A program made the position numbers and the translations under genes. A model generated the notes under the pieces. The model was not told the origin of the DNA, made no database searches, and saw only the letters and a program-made list of their open reading frames with translations. A DNA stretch of 27,852 nucleotides from Verrucomicrobiota bacterium. Its GTDB lineage: Bacteria; Chlamydiota; Chlamydiia; Chlamydiales; JAEYWL01. How positions within the stretch are numbered: the stretch's first letter is position 1; the number at the start of each line of letters is the position of its first letter. Of this stretch, positions 6,650 through 14,339 are shown piece after piece. The DNA lies in contig JAEYWL010000129.1 of the NCBI GenBank assembly GCA_023428915.1, forward strand, positions 1 through 27,852, in the 5' to 3' direction.

Positions 6650-8209
6650 ATGTCCGATAGCACTCAAAGCATTCTTCTTTCTGTCAGGCAATTTTTTTCA
6701 GGTACTCTTCTTAGTCGAATTACAGGGCTTGGCAGGGATATCAGCATGGCCTATGCCTTTGGCGCTTCAGAAGCTGTAGCAGCCTTAATGGTGGCGTTTA
6801 GGCTGGCGCATTTACTGCGCAGGTTATTTGGAGAAGGCGCCTTGCAAACCGCCTTTATCCCTCATTTTGAAGAGCTGCGCAGTAGCAATGCGCCGCAAGC
6901 ATTTGCTTTCTTTAGGCAATTGAGCAACACGCTGGCCTTATTCTTAAGCCTGCTGACCATGATTGCCATGGGACTGCTCTATTTTTCTTTGCCTTATTTT
7001 AGTACAGACGGACAGCAAGTGGCTGTCTTAACATTGTTGATGCTTCCTAGCTTACCCTTCATTTGCCTATTTGGCCTAAACAGCTCATTGCTGCAATGCC
7101 AAAAACATTACTTTATCACCGGAGCTGCCCCTGCAGCCTTTAACCTGCTTTGGATAGCGGGCGTTGCCTTATCGGCAAGTTTTTCTCCACTAAAAGCCAT
7201 GAATGCAATGGCCATATGCATTGTGGCTGCCTGTGTCGGCCAGTGGGCGGCTACCTTGCCGGCCATACGCAAACAATTGAAAAACTTTCCAAACACCCAG
7301 GATTCTTATTTTGCTATTGCCAAATTGCGTCCGCTTGCAACCCCCTTCAGCCTTGCCATTGCAGGTGTTGCTGCCACTCAAATCAATAGCGCCATAGATC
7401 CCCTCTTTGCCCGCTATGCAGATGTTCAAGGACCCGCTTATCTTTGGTACGCCATTAGAATTGAACAGCTCCCTTTAGCCTTATTCGGCATTGCTTTGGC
7501 TGGAGCTTTGCTGCCTCCCCTATCCCGTGCCATTAAAGGAGGCCATCATGAAAAATTTTCCCAGCTTTATCACTTTGCCCAGCAAAAAACATTTACCTTC
7601 ATGGCTATCGTTACTGCCGGCATTATTTTATTAGGGCCGCAATTGGTTAATGTGCTGTATGGCCATGGCGATTTTAACAACCAAGCGGCATATGAAACGA
7701 CACTTTGCCTTTGGGCCTACAGTTTAGGGCTCATTCCCTCTGCATTGCTGCTGATTACAGCTCCCGCATTTTATGCAAAAGGCAACTACAGCATTCCTGC
7801 AACAGCCTCTGCCCTATCGGTGCTATTCAGCATCGGCTCTAATGCCTTTTTGGTGCTTGTTTGCGGTTGGGGCGCAGCGAGCATTGCTGTTTCTACCTCG
7901 CTTGCAGCTTTCTTGAACTACTATTACTTAAAATGGCAGCTGCAAAACACGCGGCAAGCGATAAGGGTTATGCCCATTTGGCTGTGCATAGGATTAGGGT
8001 CTGCGGCTGCAGTAGCTTGCGAGCATCTATTTTTCGGCTGGAATTTTTCTGGAGGCTTCATTTCTCAATTCGGACTTTTAGTACTTAAGGGATGCATGTA
8101 TTGCATTGTCCTCTTAATCAGCGCTTGGCTTATCAACTGCAGAGAAATCCTCGAGATCTTAAGGGACAAGAAAACTAATTTGGAGTGCGGTGACTTGTCG
8201 CCGCTTTAG
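6650..8209 (+). CDS. murJ: MurJ lipid II flippase
   Basis: A polytopic inner-membrane protein of the MurJ/MviN family (MOP superfamily), which flips lipid II for peptidoglycan synthesis. It is recognisable from the N-terminal SGTLLSRITGLGRDISMAYAFG, the GEGALQTAFIPHFEE motif, and more than a dozen hydrophobic segments. I start it at the ATG at 6650 (519 aa, normal for the family), with AGG at 6638-6640; an in-frame ATG at 6581 would add 23 unusual basic residues. The last residues, NLECGDLSPL, and the stop are encoded by an inverted-repeat element (8178-8317), so the native C-terminus was probably replaced. Neighbourhood with rpsD is conserved in chlamydiae. Chlamydiae need lipid II for division although they hold little peptidoglycan. 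Confidence 0.93.
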   Translation: MSDSTQSILLSVRQFFSGTLLSRITGLGRDISMAYAFGASEAVAALMVAFRLAHLLRRLFGEGALQTAFIPHFEELRSSNAPQAFAFFRQLSNTLALFLSLLTMIAMGLLYFSLPYFSTDGQQVAVLTLLMLPSLPFICLFGLNSSLLQCQKHYFITGAAPAAFNLLWIAGVALSASFSPLKAMNAMAICIVAACVGQWAATLPAIRKQLKNFPNTQDSYFAIAKLRPLATPFSLAIAGVAATQINSAIDPLFARYADVQGPAYLWYAIRIEQLPLALFGIALAGALLPPLSRAIKGGHHEKFSQLYHFAQQKTFTFMAIVTAGIILLGPQLVNVLYGHGDFNNQAAYETTLCLWAYSLGLIPSALLLITAPAFYAKGNYSIPATASALSVLFSIGSNAFLVLVCGWGAASIAVSTSLAAFLNYYYLKWQLQNTRQAIRVMPIWLCIGLGSAAAVACEHLFFGWNFSGGFISQFGLLVLKGCMYCIVLLISAWLINCREILEILRDKKTNLECGDLSPL

Positions 8210-8317
8210 TCGTGTTTGACTTGTCAAACACTTCGTAATGGAGATTGACAAGACTCTTATATATATGTCCGACAAGTCGAACAGGGGAAAGCTGCGACGA
8301 GCCGCAGCACTCCAAAT
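8178..8317. repeat. 140-bp MITE-like element with 11-bp perfect terminal inverted repeats
   Basis: The ends are ATTTGGAGTGC (8178-8188) and its exact complement (8307-8317). Subterminal sequences form further stems (GCGGTGACTTGTCGCCGC on the left, GCTGCGACGAGCCGCAGC on the right). An internal hairpin TGTTTGAC-TT-GTCAAACA sits at 8213-8230. GACTTGTC or its complement recurs through the element. No transposase is encoded. It has been inserted across the 3' end of murJ. Confidence 0.8.
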
Positions 8318-8346
8318 AAAAAAAGCTCATCATTACTGATGAGCTT
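8318..8346 (-). terminator. Intrinsic terminator of rpsD
   Basis: Read on the minus strand, a perfect 10-bp stem (AAGCTCATCA with loop GTAA) is followed by seven T residues. It lies 37 bp past the rpsD stop. The plus-strand side lacks a T-run, so it mainly serves rpsD. Confidence 0.85.
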
Positions 8347-8382
8347 AAACAAAAACAAAGGAGGAATAAAAGGAACTAGTTT

Positions 8383-9003
8383 TTAGTTAGCGTGCGCCAA
8401 GAAGTCGCAGATCTCAGCCAAGTTGATCTCAACCGGCCAAGGCATCTGTTCCTGTATAGGCATTGCTAGCAATTTACCGGAAAAGTTTTCTTTTTCGAGA
8501 GAGAGGTACTCAGGCACTTCCCTTTGAGGCAGGTCAAGAGCTTCAGCAATCGCTTTTACTTTTCTGGATTTTTCTTTGATAGAAATAGTCATTCCAGGAC
8601 GTACTTGAAAGGAACGGCGATCCACTTTCTTTCCATCAACTAGGATATGGCCATGTGCAACTAGCTGCTGCGCGGCAAAAATTGTGCTGCCGAACTTTAG
8701 ACGATAAACAACTGTATCTAAACGGCATTCAAGAAATTGCGCTAAGTGCGTAGCAGTATTTCCAGACATTTTAAAGGCTTTTTTGTAATAGCCGATAAGC
8801 TGTTTTTCTGACAGCATGCCGTAGATAGCTTTTAGCTTTTGTTTTTCTTCTAATTGCAGACCGAAGTCAGATTTTTTACGGCGGCGCGCTCCATGAACTC
8901 CAGGTGGATTTGGTTTGTGGAGCAGAGGATTGCGCAAACGGCCGAAAATATTAATGCCAAATCGGCGGGCAATTCTATTTTTATTCCCTGTATAACGACC
9001 CAT
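8383..9003 (-). CDS. rpsD: 30S ribosomal protein S4
   Basis: A 206-residue S4 (uS4) that binds 16S rRNA early in small-subunit assembly. The opening MGRYTGNKNRIARRFG, the S4 N-terminal region with GVHGARRRKKSDFGLQLEEKQ, and the S4 RNA-binding domain (LECRLDTVVYRLKFGSTIFAA, then HGHILVDGKKVDRRSFQVRPG) are all present. Length is standard. The zinc-type cysteines of some S4 proteins are absent (C-minus form). AGGAG lies 6 nt before the ATG. It is transcribed alone, convergent with murJ, with its own terminator. Confidence 0.97.
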   Translation of the reverse strand: MGRYTGNKNRIARRFGINIFGRLRNPLLHKPNPPGVHGARRRKKSDFGLQLEEKQKLKAIYGMLSEKQLIGYYKKAFKMSGNTATHLAQFLECRLDTVVYRLKFGSTIFAAQQLVAHGHILVDGKKVDRRSFQVRPGMTISIKEKSRKVKAIAEALDLPQREVPEYLSLEKENFSGKLLAMPIQEQMPWPVEINLAEICDFLAHAN

Positions 9004-9087
9004 TAATTTCTCCTAAATTTCACGGAGTCAAAACTTTCAAGCGACTCTACATTGTCAAATTCCCAAGTTTCGAAAACACTTAGGTAT

Positions 9088-9117
9088 ATTCTATTCGCAA
9101 GGAATGCATTATTTCAA
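9088..9117 (-). promoter_or_regulatory. Candidate rpsD promoter
   Basis: On the minus strand TTGAAA (9112-9117), an 18-bp spacer and TAGAAT (9088-9093) would give a leader of about 77 nt. S4 leaders can carry autoregulatory structures in other bacteria, but none is evident here. Confidence 0.4.
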
Positions 9118-9329
9118 ATGGATGGTTTTATTGCAATAGCTAACTCAACTAGAACTTGCTCAAAAAAAAACTATCCACACAATCCGATTTGTTAGTATAT
9201 AGCTGATTAACACACTTTGGAAACACTATTAATCAGGGTCAAGGGCAAGCGCACAGCTTTACTCGCATTTTTTAAATAATAGATTGCTTTATTTTTTAAA
9301 CCACTGAGACTAAAATAGATCACAGGGGG
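9118..9329. other. Non-coding divergent region between rpsD and the sensor kinase
   Basis: Together with the rpsD promoter this makes a 326-bp gap. No gene or strong structure is seen. A TAAAAT at 9311-9316, with a poor TTTATT at 9288-9293, is the only candidate promoter for the sensor kinase. No GG-N10-GC sigma-54 site is visible. Confidence 0.5.
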
Positions 9330-10649
9330 ATGTACAGAAAATTTATTGAATGGGATGAGATGGAACACATAAAAAAAGCTGCGGATTGCTTAGTTGCAAG
9401 TAAAAGCCCGGAAGAAAAAGCGGAATCGCTATCCCGTGCATTTGAGTTATTTTCTCAAGAGACGAATAGACTTGAAACTGCATATAACGCTCTGCAAACA
9501 CAATTTTCCACTCTTACTAAAGAACTTGAGCTGGCAAATGCCAAGCTAAGGCAAAAAGTGCTTGCCTTAGATATAACTGCGCACTACTTGGAGAGCATTC
9601 TTGCCAATATGTCGCAAGGCCTGATCTTTATCGATTTAAATGGACAAATCACTACTTATAACCAGGCGGCAGAACAGTTGCTGGGCAAAAAGCAGGAAGA
9701 AGTCCTCTTTAGGCATTTTAATGAAGTTTTCCCAGATACCTTATTTCACTTCTCAATGAGCAAAGCCATTGAAGAGGCTGAATGCCCTAAATTAAGCTAC
9801 GCCACCGTAGAACCGGAAGGGCAGAAAGGCGAAGTGCGTGAAATTATGGTTGAAACCACTTTTGTTTTGCGCGGCGAAGGCCCTATAAATACTAGTTTAG
9901 AGGACAATAGCGAGTTTGATTATACCTTGGGAATGATTGTTCTGATAAGGGATATTACTGAGATACGCCGCTTGCAATTAATTGCTACGCGCAATGACCG
10001 CATGAAAGACTTGGGGGAAATGGCTGCCATGGTGGCCCACGAAATCCGCAACCCGCTGGGCGGCATAAAAGGGTTTGCCTCCCTTTTAGTTAGAGATCTC
10101 AAAGACCAGCCGCAATTGCAGCAAATGGCCGCTTATATTGTCGAAGGTACAGACAGCTTGAATAGTCTAGTCACCAACGTGTTGAATTATTCAAGGCCTT
10201 TAAAATTAGAATTTCATCCTGTAGAGGTGAATACTTTAATAGAAGAGCTTGTCAAACACGTGCGCATGGATAGCGCCATAAGCCAAAATGTACAAATCAA
10301 GACAAGGCTGGCCAAAAACATAAAACTTATGCTGGATACCCAGCATTTTAAATCTGCTTTGCTAAATTTAATGGTAAACGCTGTACAGGCAATGCCTCAG
10401 GGCGGCACCATTACAATTACCCTTAAAGAGGAAAAAGGCTTTGGCTCCATATCCATCAAAGATACTGGCGAAGGCATTCCTCAGGAAAATTTAGAAAAAA
10501 TCTTCAGGCCTTTTTTTACGACAAAACGGGAAGGGTATGGCTTTGGCTTAACTGAAGTATTCCGCGTAATTCAGGCCCATAATGGAGCCATAGATGTTTC
10601 ATCTGCCTTAGGCGAAGGCTCCTTGTTCACAATTAAGATTCCGCTTTAG
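9330..10649 (+). CDS. ctcB: Sensor histidine kinase, CtcB/AtoS-like
   Basis: A 439-residue soluble kinase with no transmembrane helix, so the signal is probably cytosolic. Order: a helical N-terminus (to about residue 85), a PAS domain (about 86-210, with GLIFIDLNGQITTYNQAAEQLLG), the HisKA helix with phospho-acceptor His237 in MVAHEIRNPLGG, and HATPase (N-box Asn346/Asn350, G1 box DTGEGIP at 378-384). The second glycine box reads EGYGFGL rather than the usual GTGLGL. Start: AGGGGG abuts the ATG at 9330, too close to be ideal, and ATG 9360 (residue 11) is an alternative. It lies 14 bp before its cognate regulator. By family it phosphorylates that regulator to switch on sigma-54 transcription. 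Confidence 0.9.
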   Translation: MYRKFIEWDEMEHIKKAADCLVASKSPEEKAESLSRAFELFSQETNRLETAYNALQTQFSTLTKELELANAKLRQKVLALDITAHYLESILANMSQGLIFIDLNGQITTYNQAAEQLLGKKQEEVLFRHFNEVFPDTLFHFSMSKAIEEAECPKLSYATVEPEGQKGEVREIMVETTFVLRGEGPINTSLEDNSEFDYTLGMIVLIRDITEIRRLQLIATRNDRMKDLGEMAAMVAHEIRNPLGGIKGFASLLVRDLKDQPQLQQMAAYIVEGTDSLNSLVTNVLNYSRPLKLEFHPVEVNTLIEELVKHVRMDSAISQNVQIKTRLAKNIKLMLDTQHFKSALLNLMVNAVQAMPQGGTITITLKEEKGFGSISIKDTGEGIPQENLEKIFRPFFTTKREGYGFGLTEVFRVIQAHNGAIDVSSALGEGSLFTIKIPL

Positions 10650-10663
10650 AAACTCGAGGTGTT

Positions 10664-12037
10664 ATGGCAATTGAAAAAATTCTAGTCGTTGACGATGAAG
10701 TCCTTATTCGTAATTTTTTGGCTGAAACATTGCGTCGCAAAAACATGGAAGTGACGACAGCCGAAGATGGGCATCATGCGTTCGAGCTGCTAAGGGATAA
10801 TGTTTACGACCTAATGATCACCGATATGAAACTGCCAGACACCACCGGCATTGAAGTCTTAAAAAAATGCAAAGAGCACTCCCCCAACACTGTCGTAGTA
10901 ATCATTACGGCATTTGGCAGCATAGACAATGCCGTAGAGGCTATGCGTTTAGGGGCTTTCAACTACCTGCTTAAGCCTTTTTCACCGGACACAATAGAGG
11001 CAATAATCGAAAAAGCCCGGGAGCATATGACCTTGGTCGAAGAAAATAATTACTTGCGCCAGCAGGTCTCTTCGGGCGGCAATCGCAGCGAGTTTGCAGT
11101 AATTGGCGAAAGCCCTGCCATGAAAAAAGTTCTAGCCGATGTCATGCATGTGGCCAAGAGCAATGCAAGTGTATTTATTCATGGGGAATCAGGCACAGGC
11201 AAAGAAGTTATCGCTCATGCTATTCACTATAACTCTTTAAGGCTTAATAAGCCTTTTATTAAAGTCAACTGCGCGGCGGTTCCGGAAACACTCATTGAAT
11301 CGGAATTTTTCGGTCATGAAAAAGGGGCTTTTACCGGAGCGAATGCCAAACGCTTAGGCCGTTTTGAACTAGCTAATGGAGGCACGTTGCTGCTCGATGA
11401 AATTTCGGAAGTACCTCTGCCCGTGCAGGCCAAATTATTGAGGGTAATTCAAGAACAGGAATTTGAACGGGTCGGCGGCACCAAACCGGTTAAAGTAGAC
11501 GTGCGGTTAATCTCCACTTCAAACAGAAACATGAAGGAAATGATCGACAACAAGATCATGCGCGAGGATCTTTACTACCGCCTCAATGTCGTGCCGATTT
11601 TCCTGCCTCCCTTAAGGGAAAGAAAAGAAGATATTATCCCTTTAAGCGAGCATTTCCTGGCGCGCATGTGTTTAGAAAACCACAAAGAACAAAAACAATT
11701 CTCCCTTAAAGCGCAGGAAAAACTTCTTAAATACAATTGGCCTGGCAATGTACGCGAATTAGCCAACGTCATCGAACGGGCTGTGGTACTGGACCATTCT
11801 CAAGTAATTGAAGCCGAGCAATTATTTCTAGACACGGCAGCCTCTCCAAAGAGCGAACCTGCCCTTGAATCAACCACTAGCAGAGAAGCGATGATCTCCT
11901 TAAAAGAGCTGGAAAAACAGCACATCATCGAAACCCTGCAAGCTATGAATAACAACCGCACTAAAGCAGCCGAAAAGCTGGGGATTAGCATCCGCACCTT
12001 GCGCAATAAGCTCAAAGAATACCAGCTTGAAAAGTAG
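10664..12037 (+). CDS. ctcC: NtrC-family sigma-54 response regulator, CtcC/AtoC-like, with Fis HTH
   Basis: 457 residues in three domains. The receiver has Asp10/Asp11, phospho-acceptor Asp54, Thr82 and Lys104. The AAA+ sigma-54 activation domain has Walker A GESGTGKE at 174-181, the sigma-54-contacting GAFTGA loop at 221-226, Walker B LLLDE at 242-246 and an NWPGNVREL segment. A C-terminal Fis-type helix-turn-helix (about 413-457, NNRTKAAEKLGISIRTLRNKL) completes the protein. It should remodel RNA polymerase-sigma-54 after phosphorylation. The start is preceded by GAGG and the gene follows the kinase by 14 bp. The HTH is noteworthy because Chlamydiaceae CtcC is reported to lack this domain. 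The 3' end overlaps the convergent kinase gene by 26 bp. Confidence 0.95.
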   Translation: MAIEKILVVDDEVLIRNFLAETLRRKNMEVTTAEDGHHAFELLRDNVYDLMITDMKLPDTTGIEVLKKCKEHSPNTVVVIITAFGSIDNAVEAMRLGAFNYLLKPFSPDTIEAIIEKAREHMTLVEENNYLRQQVSSGGNRSEFAVIGESPAMKKVLADVMHVAKSNASVFIHGESGTGKEVIAHAIHYNSLRLNKPFIKVNCAAVPETLIESEFFGHEKGAFTGANAKRLGRFELANGGTLLLDEISEVPLPVQAKLLRVIQEQEFERVGGTKPVKVDVRLISTSNRNMKEMIDNKIMREDLYYRLNVVPIFLPPLRERKEDIIPLSEHFLARMCLENHKEQKQFSLKAQEKLLKYNWPGNVRELANVIERAVVLDHSQVIEAEQLFLDTAASPKSEPALESTTSREAMISLKELEKQHIIETLQAMNNNRTKAAEKLGISIRTLRNKLKEYQLEK

Positions 12038-13649
12038 TCTGCATCTGAAGAGGTTTTAAAGTAGTGCATCTAAAGCGGACTTTTTGTTGGCGCATAGTTT
12101 GTATAAGTTTAAGGCCCTCTGCGGCAGACGGTCTGTCAGCTGGATTTAGTGATAGCAAGCGGCGATTGAATTGTTCTAACTCGCAGCCCTCTTTCCCCAG
12201 ATTGGGAAATGAAGCATTAATTGTGCCGCTTTTCAGCCCTCTAATTCGAGCAAGTGTTTCTCCCGTTCTATCTGCGTCTATAAAAGTAGGAAATCTTTTA
12301 TGCCTCATGCCAAATAAGACCATTCCCATAGACCACATGTCTGTCTTTAAGCTACAGATACCCTCTAAGGCCGCATTTTTTTCTGACTCTAGTTCCTTAG
12401 GCAAATAACCTGAAAATAATCTATCTAGTCTATCCAGGGTATCGTGGCCTTTTAAAAATTCAGGTGCAACATAACAAGGGCTTCCACAACCGACAGGAGC
12501 ATTTTTCTCATCTTTCAAATATTCCGCATAGCCAAAATCAGTCAGCTTAAGACGCGGCGCCCCGCCTTCCCAGTGGATCACAAAATTTTCAAGCTTAATA
12601 TCTCGATGATGTATGCCCTTCTTTTCTAGCTCAGCTAGCGCTGTAAAGGCATCTTCTAGCAGCTGCCAACGCTGCTCCTCGGGCAGCTTGCGGAAACCGC
12701 CGCTAACAACGAAATCAAATAAGTCGCCGCCATTGCATTTTTCAAACATAATTCCAAGCTTGGGATTGCCTTTTTTGGAGGTATACTCCTCGATAAAATA
12801 GACTTTTACAATAACTTCAGAATCAAACTGCCGCTGCATAAAGAATTCTTTTTTAGCTCCATCGACAATTTTTTTTCTCTCTGCGGCAATTTCCGCTGCG
12901 GTTTTTTTTCTCCTCTTCCGAGCATTTATAGCTACTGTTTGTTCTTTTACCTCTAAGCAAAATTTAGCATATACAAGCTCCGGCAATCCTTCTGGCGTCA
13001 TAGAAGCAGAATAAATATCCTTGCTTGATCCTTTACCCAGTATTTTTGCTTTTTCAATTCTACAGCCATAGTGTCTATCGGTAGACAATGGAGCAAATTC
13101 CGGACTGTGCGGGACAAATTCGATTTCAGTCAGGTCAAGTCTTGGAACATTTAACAATTCAGCCGGGAGAGAAGTTTGTTGATCCTTAGAAGAGGAAGCC
13201 GCCAGCCTGCCTTGGGTAGCAGAAAGCTGCAGCATTGAAGCTAATCCCCTGACTCTTTGTTGACTTGATTGAGAAGGCGTATATGGCATCTTTTGTGTCA
13301 TGTCAGAGTGGGATTTATTAAGAGTATTCAAAGGGGTAATTTTCAATTCACTTGCTGCCCTGCTAACCGATCTGCTTAAGGCGATACTTAAGTTTCTCTC
13401 AATGGCCTCTGCAGCTTGCCTCACTTTTTTGCTTTTCACTGCCGTATAAATTTTTTCACTTACCCATACGCCAGCACCGATTAGAGCAATTACCGGCATG
13501 ATGGGTAAAGTTGTTGTATAGAGTGTTTGCGCTGCAATGGAATCTGTCTTTTTAAAACCGACAGCTTTTAGAGTATGGCTTTTAATATTATTGAATAACG
13601 AACGACTACGATCAACTGCCGGGGTTGGAGACTCCACACCACCATCCAT
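12012..13649 (-). CDS. Membrane-anchored Ser/Thr protein kinase (Hanks type)
   Basis: 545 residues. A hydrophobic segment at about 46-65 (TTLPIMPVIALIGAGVWV) suggests a membrane anchor, followed by a Ser-rich linker to about 170. The kinase domain spans about 195-520: glycine loop GKGSSKDIY (206-213), Lys229 (YAKF), Glu268, catalytic HRDIKLEN with Asp350 and Asn355, DFG at 371-373, APE at 395-397 and Asp437. All catalytic residues are present, so it should be active. A basic insert (KRRKKTAAEIAAERKK) sits between the ATP lysine and the C-helix. It could act on bacterial proteins, or on the host if secreted; no substrate is suggested by neighbours. GAGG at 13658-13661 supports the start. It lies tail to tail with the response regulator gene and overlaps it by 26 bp. 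Confidence 0.9.
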   Translation of the reverse strand: MDGGVESPTPAVDRSRSLFNNIKSHTLKAVGFKKTDSIAAQTLYTTTLPIMPVIALIGAGVWVSEKIYTAVKSKKVRQAAEAIERNLSIALSRSVSRAASELKITPLNTLNKSHSDMTQKMPYTPSQSSQQRVRGLASMLQLSATQGRLAASSSKDQQTSLPAELLNVPRLDLTEIEFVPHSPEFAPLSTDRHYGCRIEKAKILGKGSSKDIYSASMTPEGLPELVYAKFCLEVKEQTVAINARKRRKKTAAEIAAERKKIVDGAKKEFFMQRQFDSEVIVKVYFIEEYTSKKGNPKLGIMFEKCNGGDLFDFVVSGGFRKLPEEQRWQLLEDAFTALAELEKKGIHHRDIKLENFVIHWEGGAPRLKLTDFGYAEYLKDEKNAPVGCGSPCYVAPEFLKGHDTLDRLDRLFSGYLPKELESEKNAALEGICSLKTDMWSMGMVLFGMRHKRFPTFIDADRTGETLARIRGLKSGTINASFPNLGKEGCELEQFNRRLLSLNPADRPSAAEGLKLIQTMRQQKVRFRCTTLKPLQMQTTFQAGIL

Positions 13650-13681
13650 AAAAAATACCTCGCTAATTATAGAAAAGGTTT

Positions 13682-13710
13682 AACCTACATTCGGCAATTG
13701 AATATAGGTT
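13682..13710. promoter_or_regulatory. Operator-like palindrome upstream of the Ser/Thr kinase gene
   Basis: AACCTACATTC (13682-13692) and GAATATAGGTT (13700-13710) match in 10 of 11 positions across a 7-bp centre. A minus-strand TATAAT lies next to it at 13666-13671. It could be a repressor site or an RNA hairpin. Confidence 0.3.
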
Positions 13711-13830
13711 TAAAAATAGTGATGTGAAATTTTAAAAAAAAAGTATTAGGTATATAAAAAAAGTGAAATGTAATATAAAAACATAACACATTGTTTAATT
13801 AAAACCAAAGCAAACAAAAACAAAGCAGAG

Positions 13831-13872
13831 CAAGTAATAGAGTTAGTTTGATCTAAACTATTCTATTGCTTG
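13831..13872 (-). terminator. Probable terminator of the 17155-13878 operon
   Basis: Five bases past the stop of the last gene, the minus strand folds with CAAGCAATAG pairing CTATTACTTG (9 of 10) and an inner AGTTT/AAACT stem. A T-rich tract (TTTGTTTTTGTTTG) follows a few bases later. Confidence 0.5.
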
Positions 13873-13877
13873 ACTAC

Positions 13878-14339
13878 TTATACTGTTTTTTGTCTTTTCC
13901 CTGCGCGGTATGTCAATTTTCGATCCAAATTGCCATCTGGATAAAATAAGTGCACCTCGCCTTCAAGTTTACCGAACTGATAGGGAATCAAACTTTTTAC
14001 ATTTCCATTGCGATAGTAATATTTTTGGGTAGAGTGAAATAACCCATTCAAAAAACATAGCTGGGCATAGAGATTTCCATCCAGGTAGTACTGCCAGGCC
14101 TTGCCTTGCTGCACACCCTCTACAAACCAATTTTGCGACAATAGTTGACCTGCTGCACTATAATATTCTGAAGGACCATGCAACCGGTCATCCTGGTAAT
14201 AGACTTTTGCCTTAAGTGCACCATCTTCATAATAAAGATGCTGCACTTGACTGCCAAGTTCCGCTTGAATTTCTATTCCCAACTCCGGCTCAATCAGGAA
14301 AAAAGTAGTTTCCTGCATCTTATACCCCTTGCTGCTCAT
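13878..14339 (-). CDS. YwqK/MORN-like repeat protein
   Basis: 153 residues composed of repeated YxDGxL-type units: YYEDGALKAKVYYQDDRLHG, YYSAAGQLLSQNWFVEG, YYLDGNLYAQLCFLNG, YYRNGNVKSLIPYQFGKLEG and FYPDGNLDRKLTYRAG. These are MORN_2 repeats as in YwqK-type proteins, which are often annotated as antitoxin components but whose role is mostly unknown. No signal peptide is evident. The ATG overlaps the stop of the Maf-like gene (ATGA), so it is translationally coupled and last in the operon. An in-frame ATG at 14318 also has a good site (AAGGGG, 6 nt), giving 146 residues. A role in carbohydrate or envelope binding beside the Maf-like protein is only a guess. Confidence 0.8.
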   Translation of the reverse strand: MSSKGYKMQETTFFLIEPELGIEIQAELGSQVQHLYYEDGALKAKVYYQDDRLHGPSEYYSAAGQLLSQNWFVEGVQQGKAWQYYLDGNLYAQLCFLNGLFHSTQKYYYRNGNVKSLIPYQFGKLEGEVHLFYPDGNLDRKLTYRAGKRQKTV

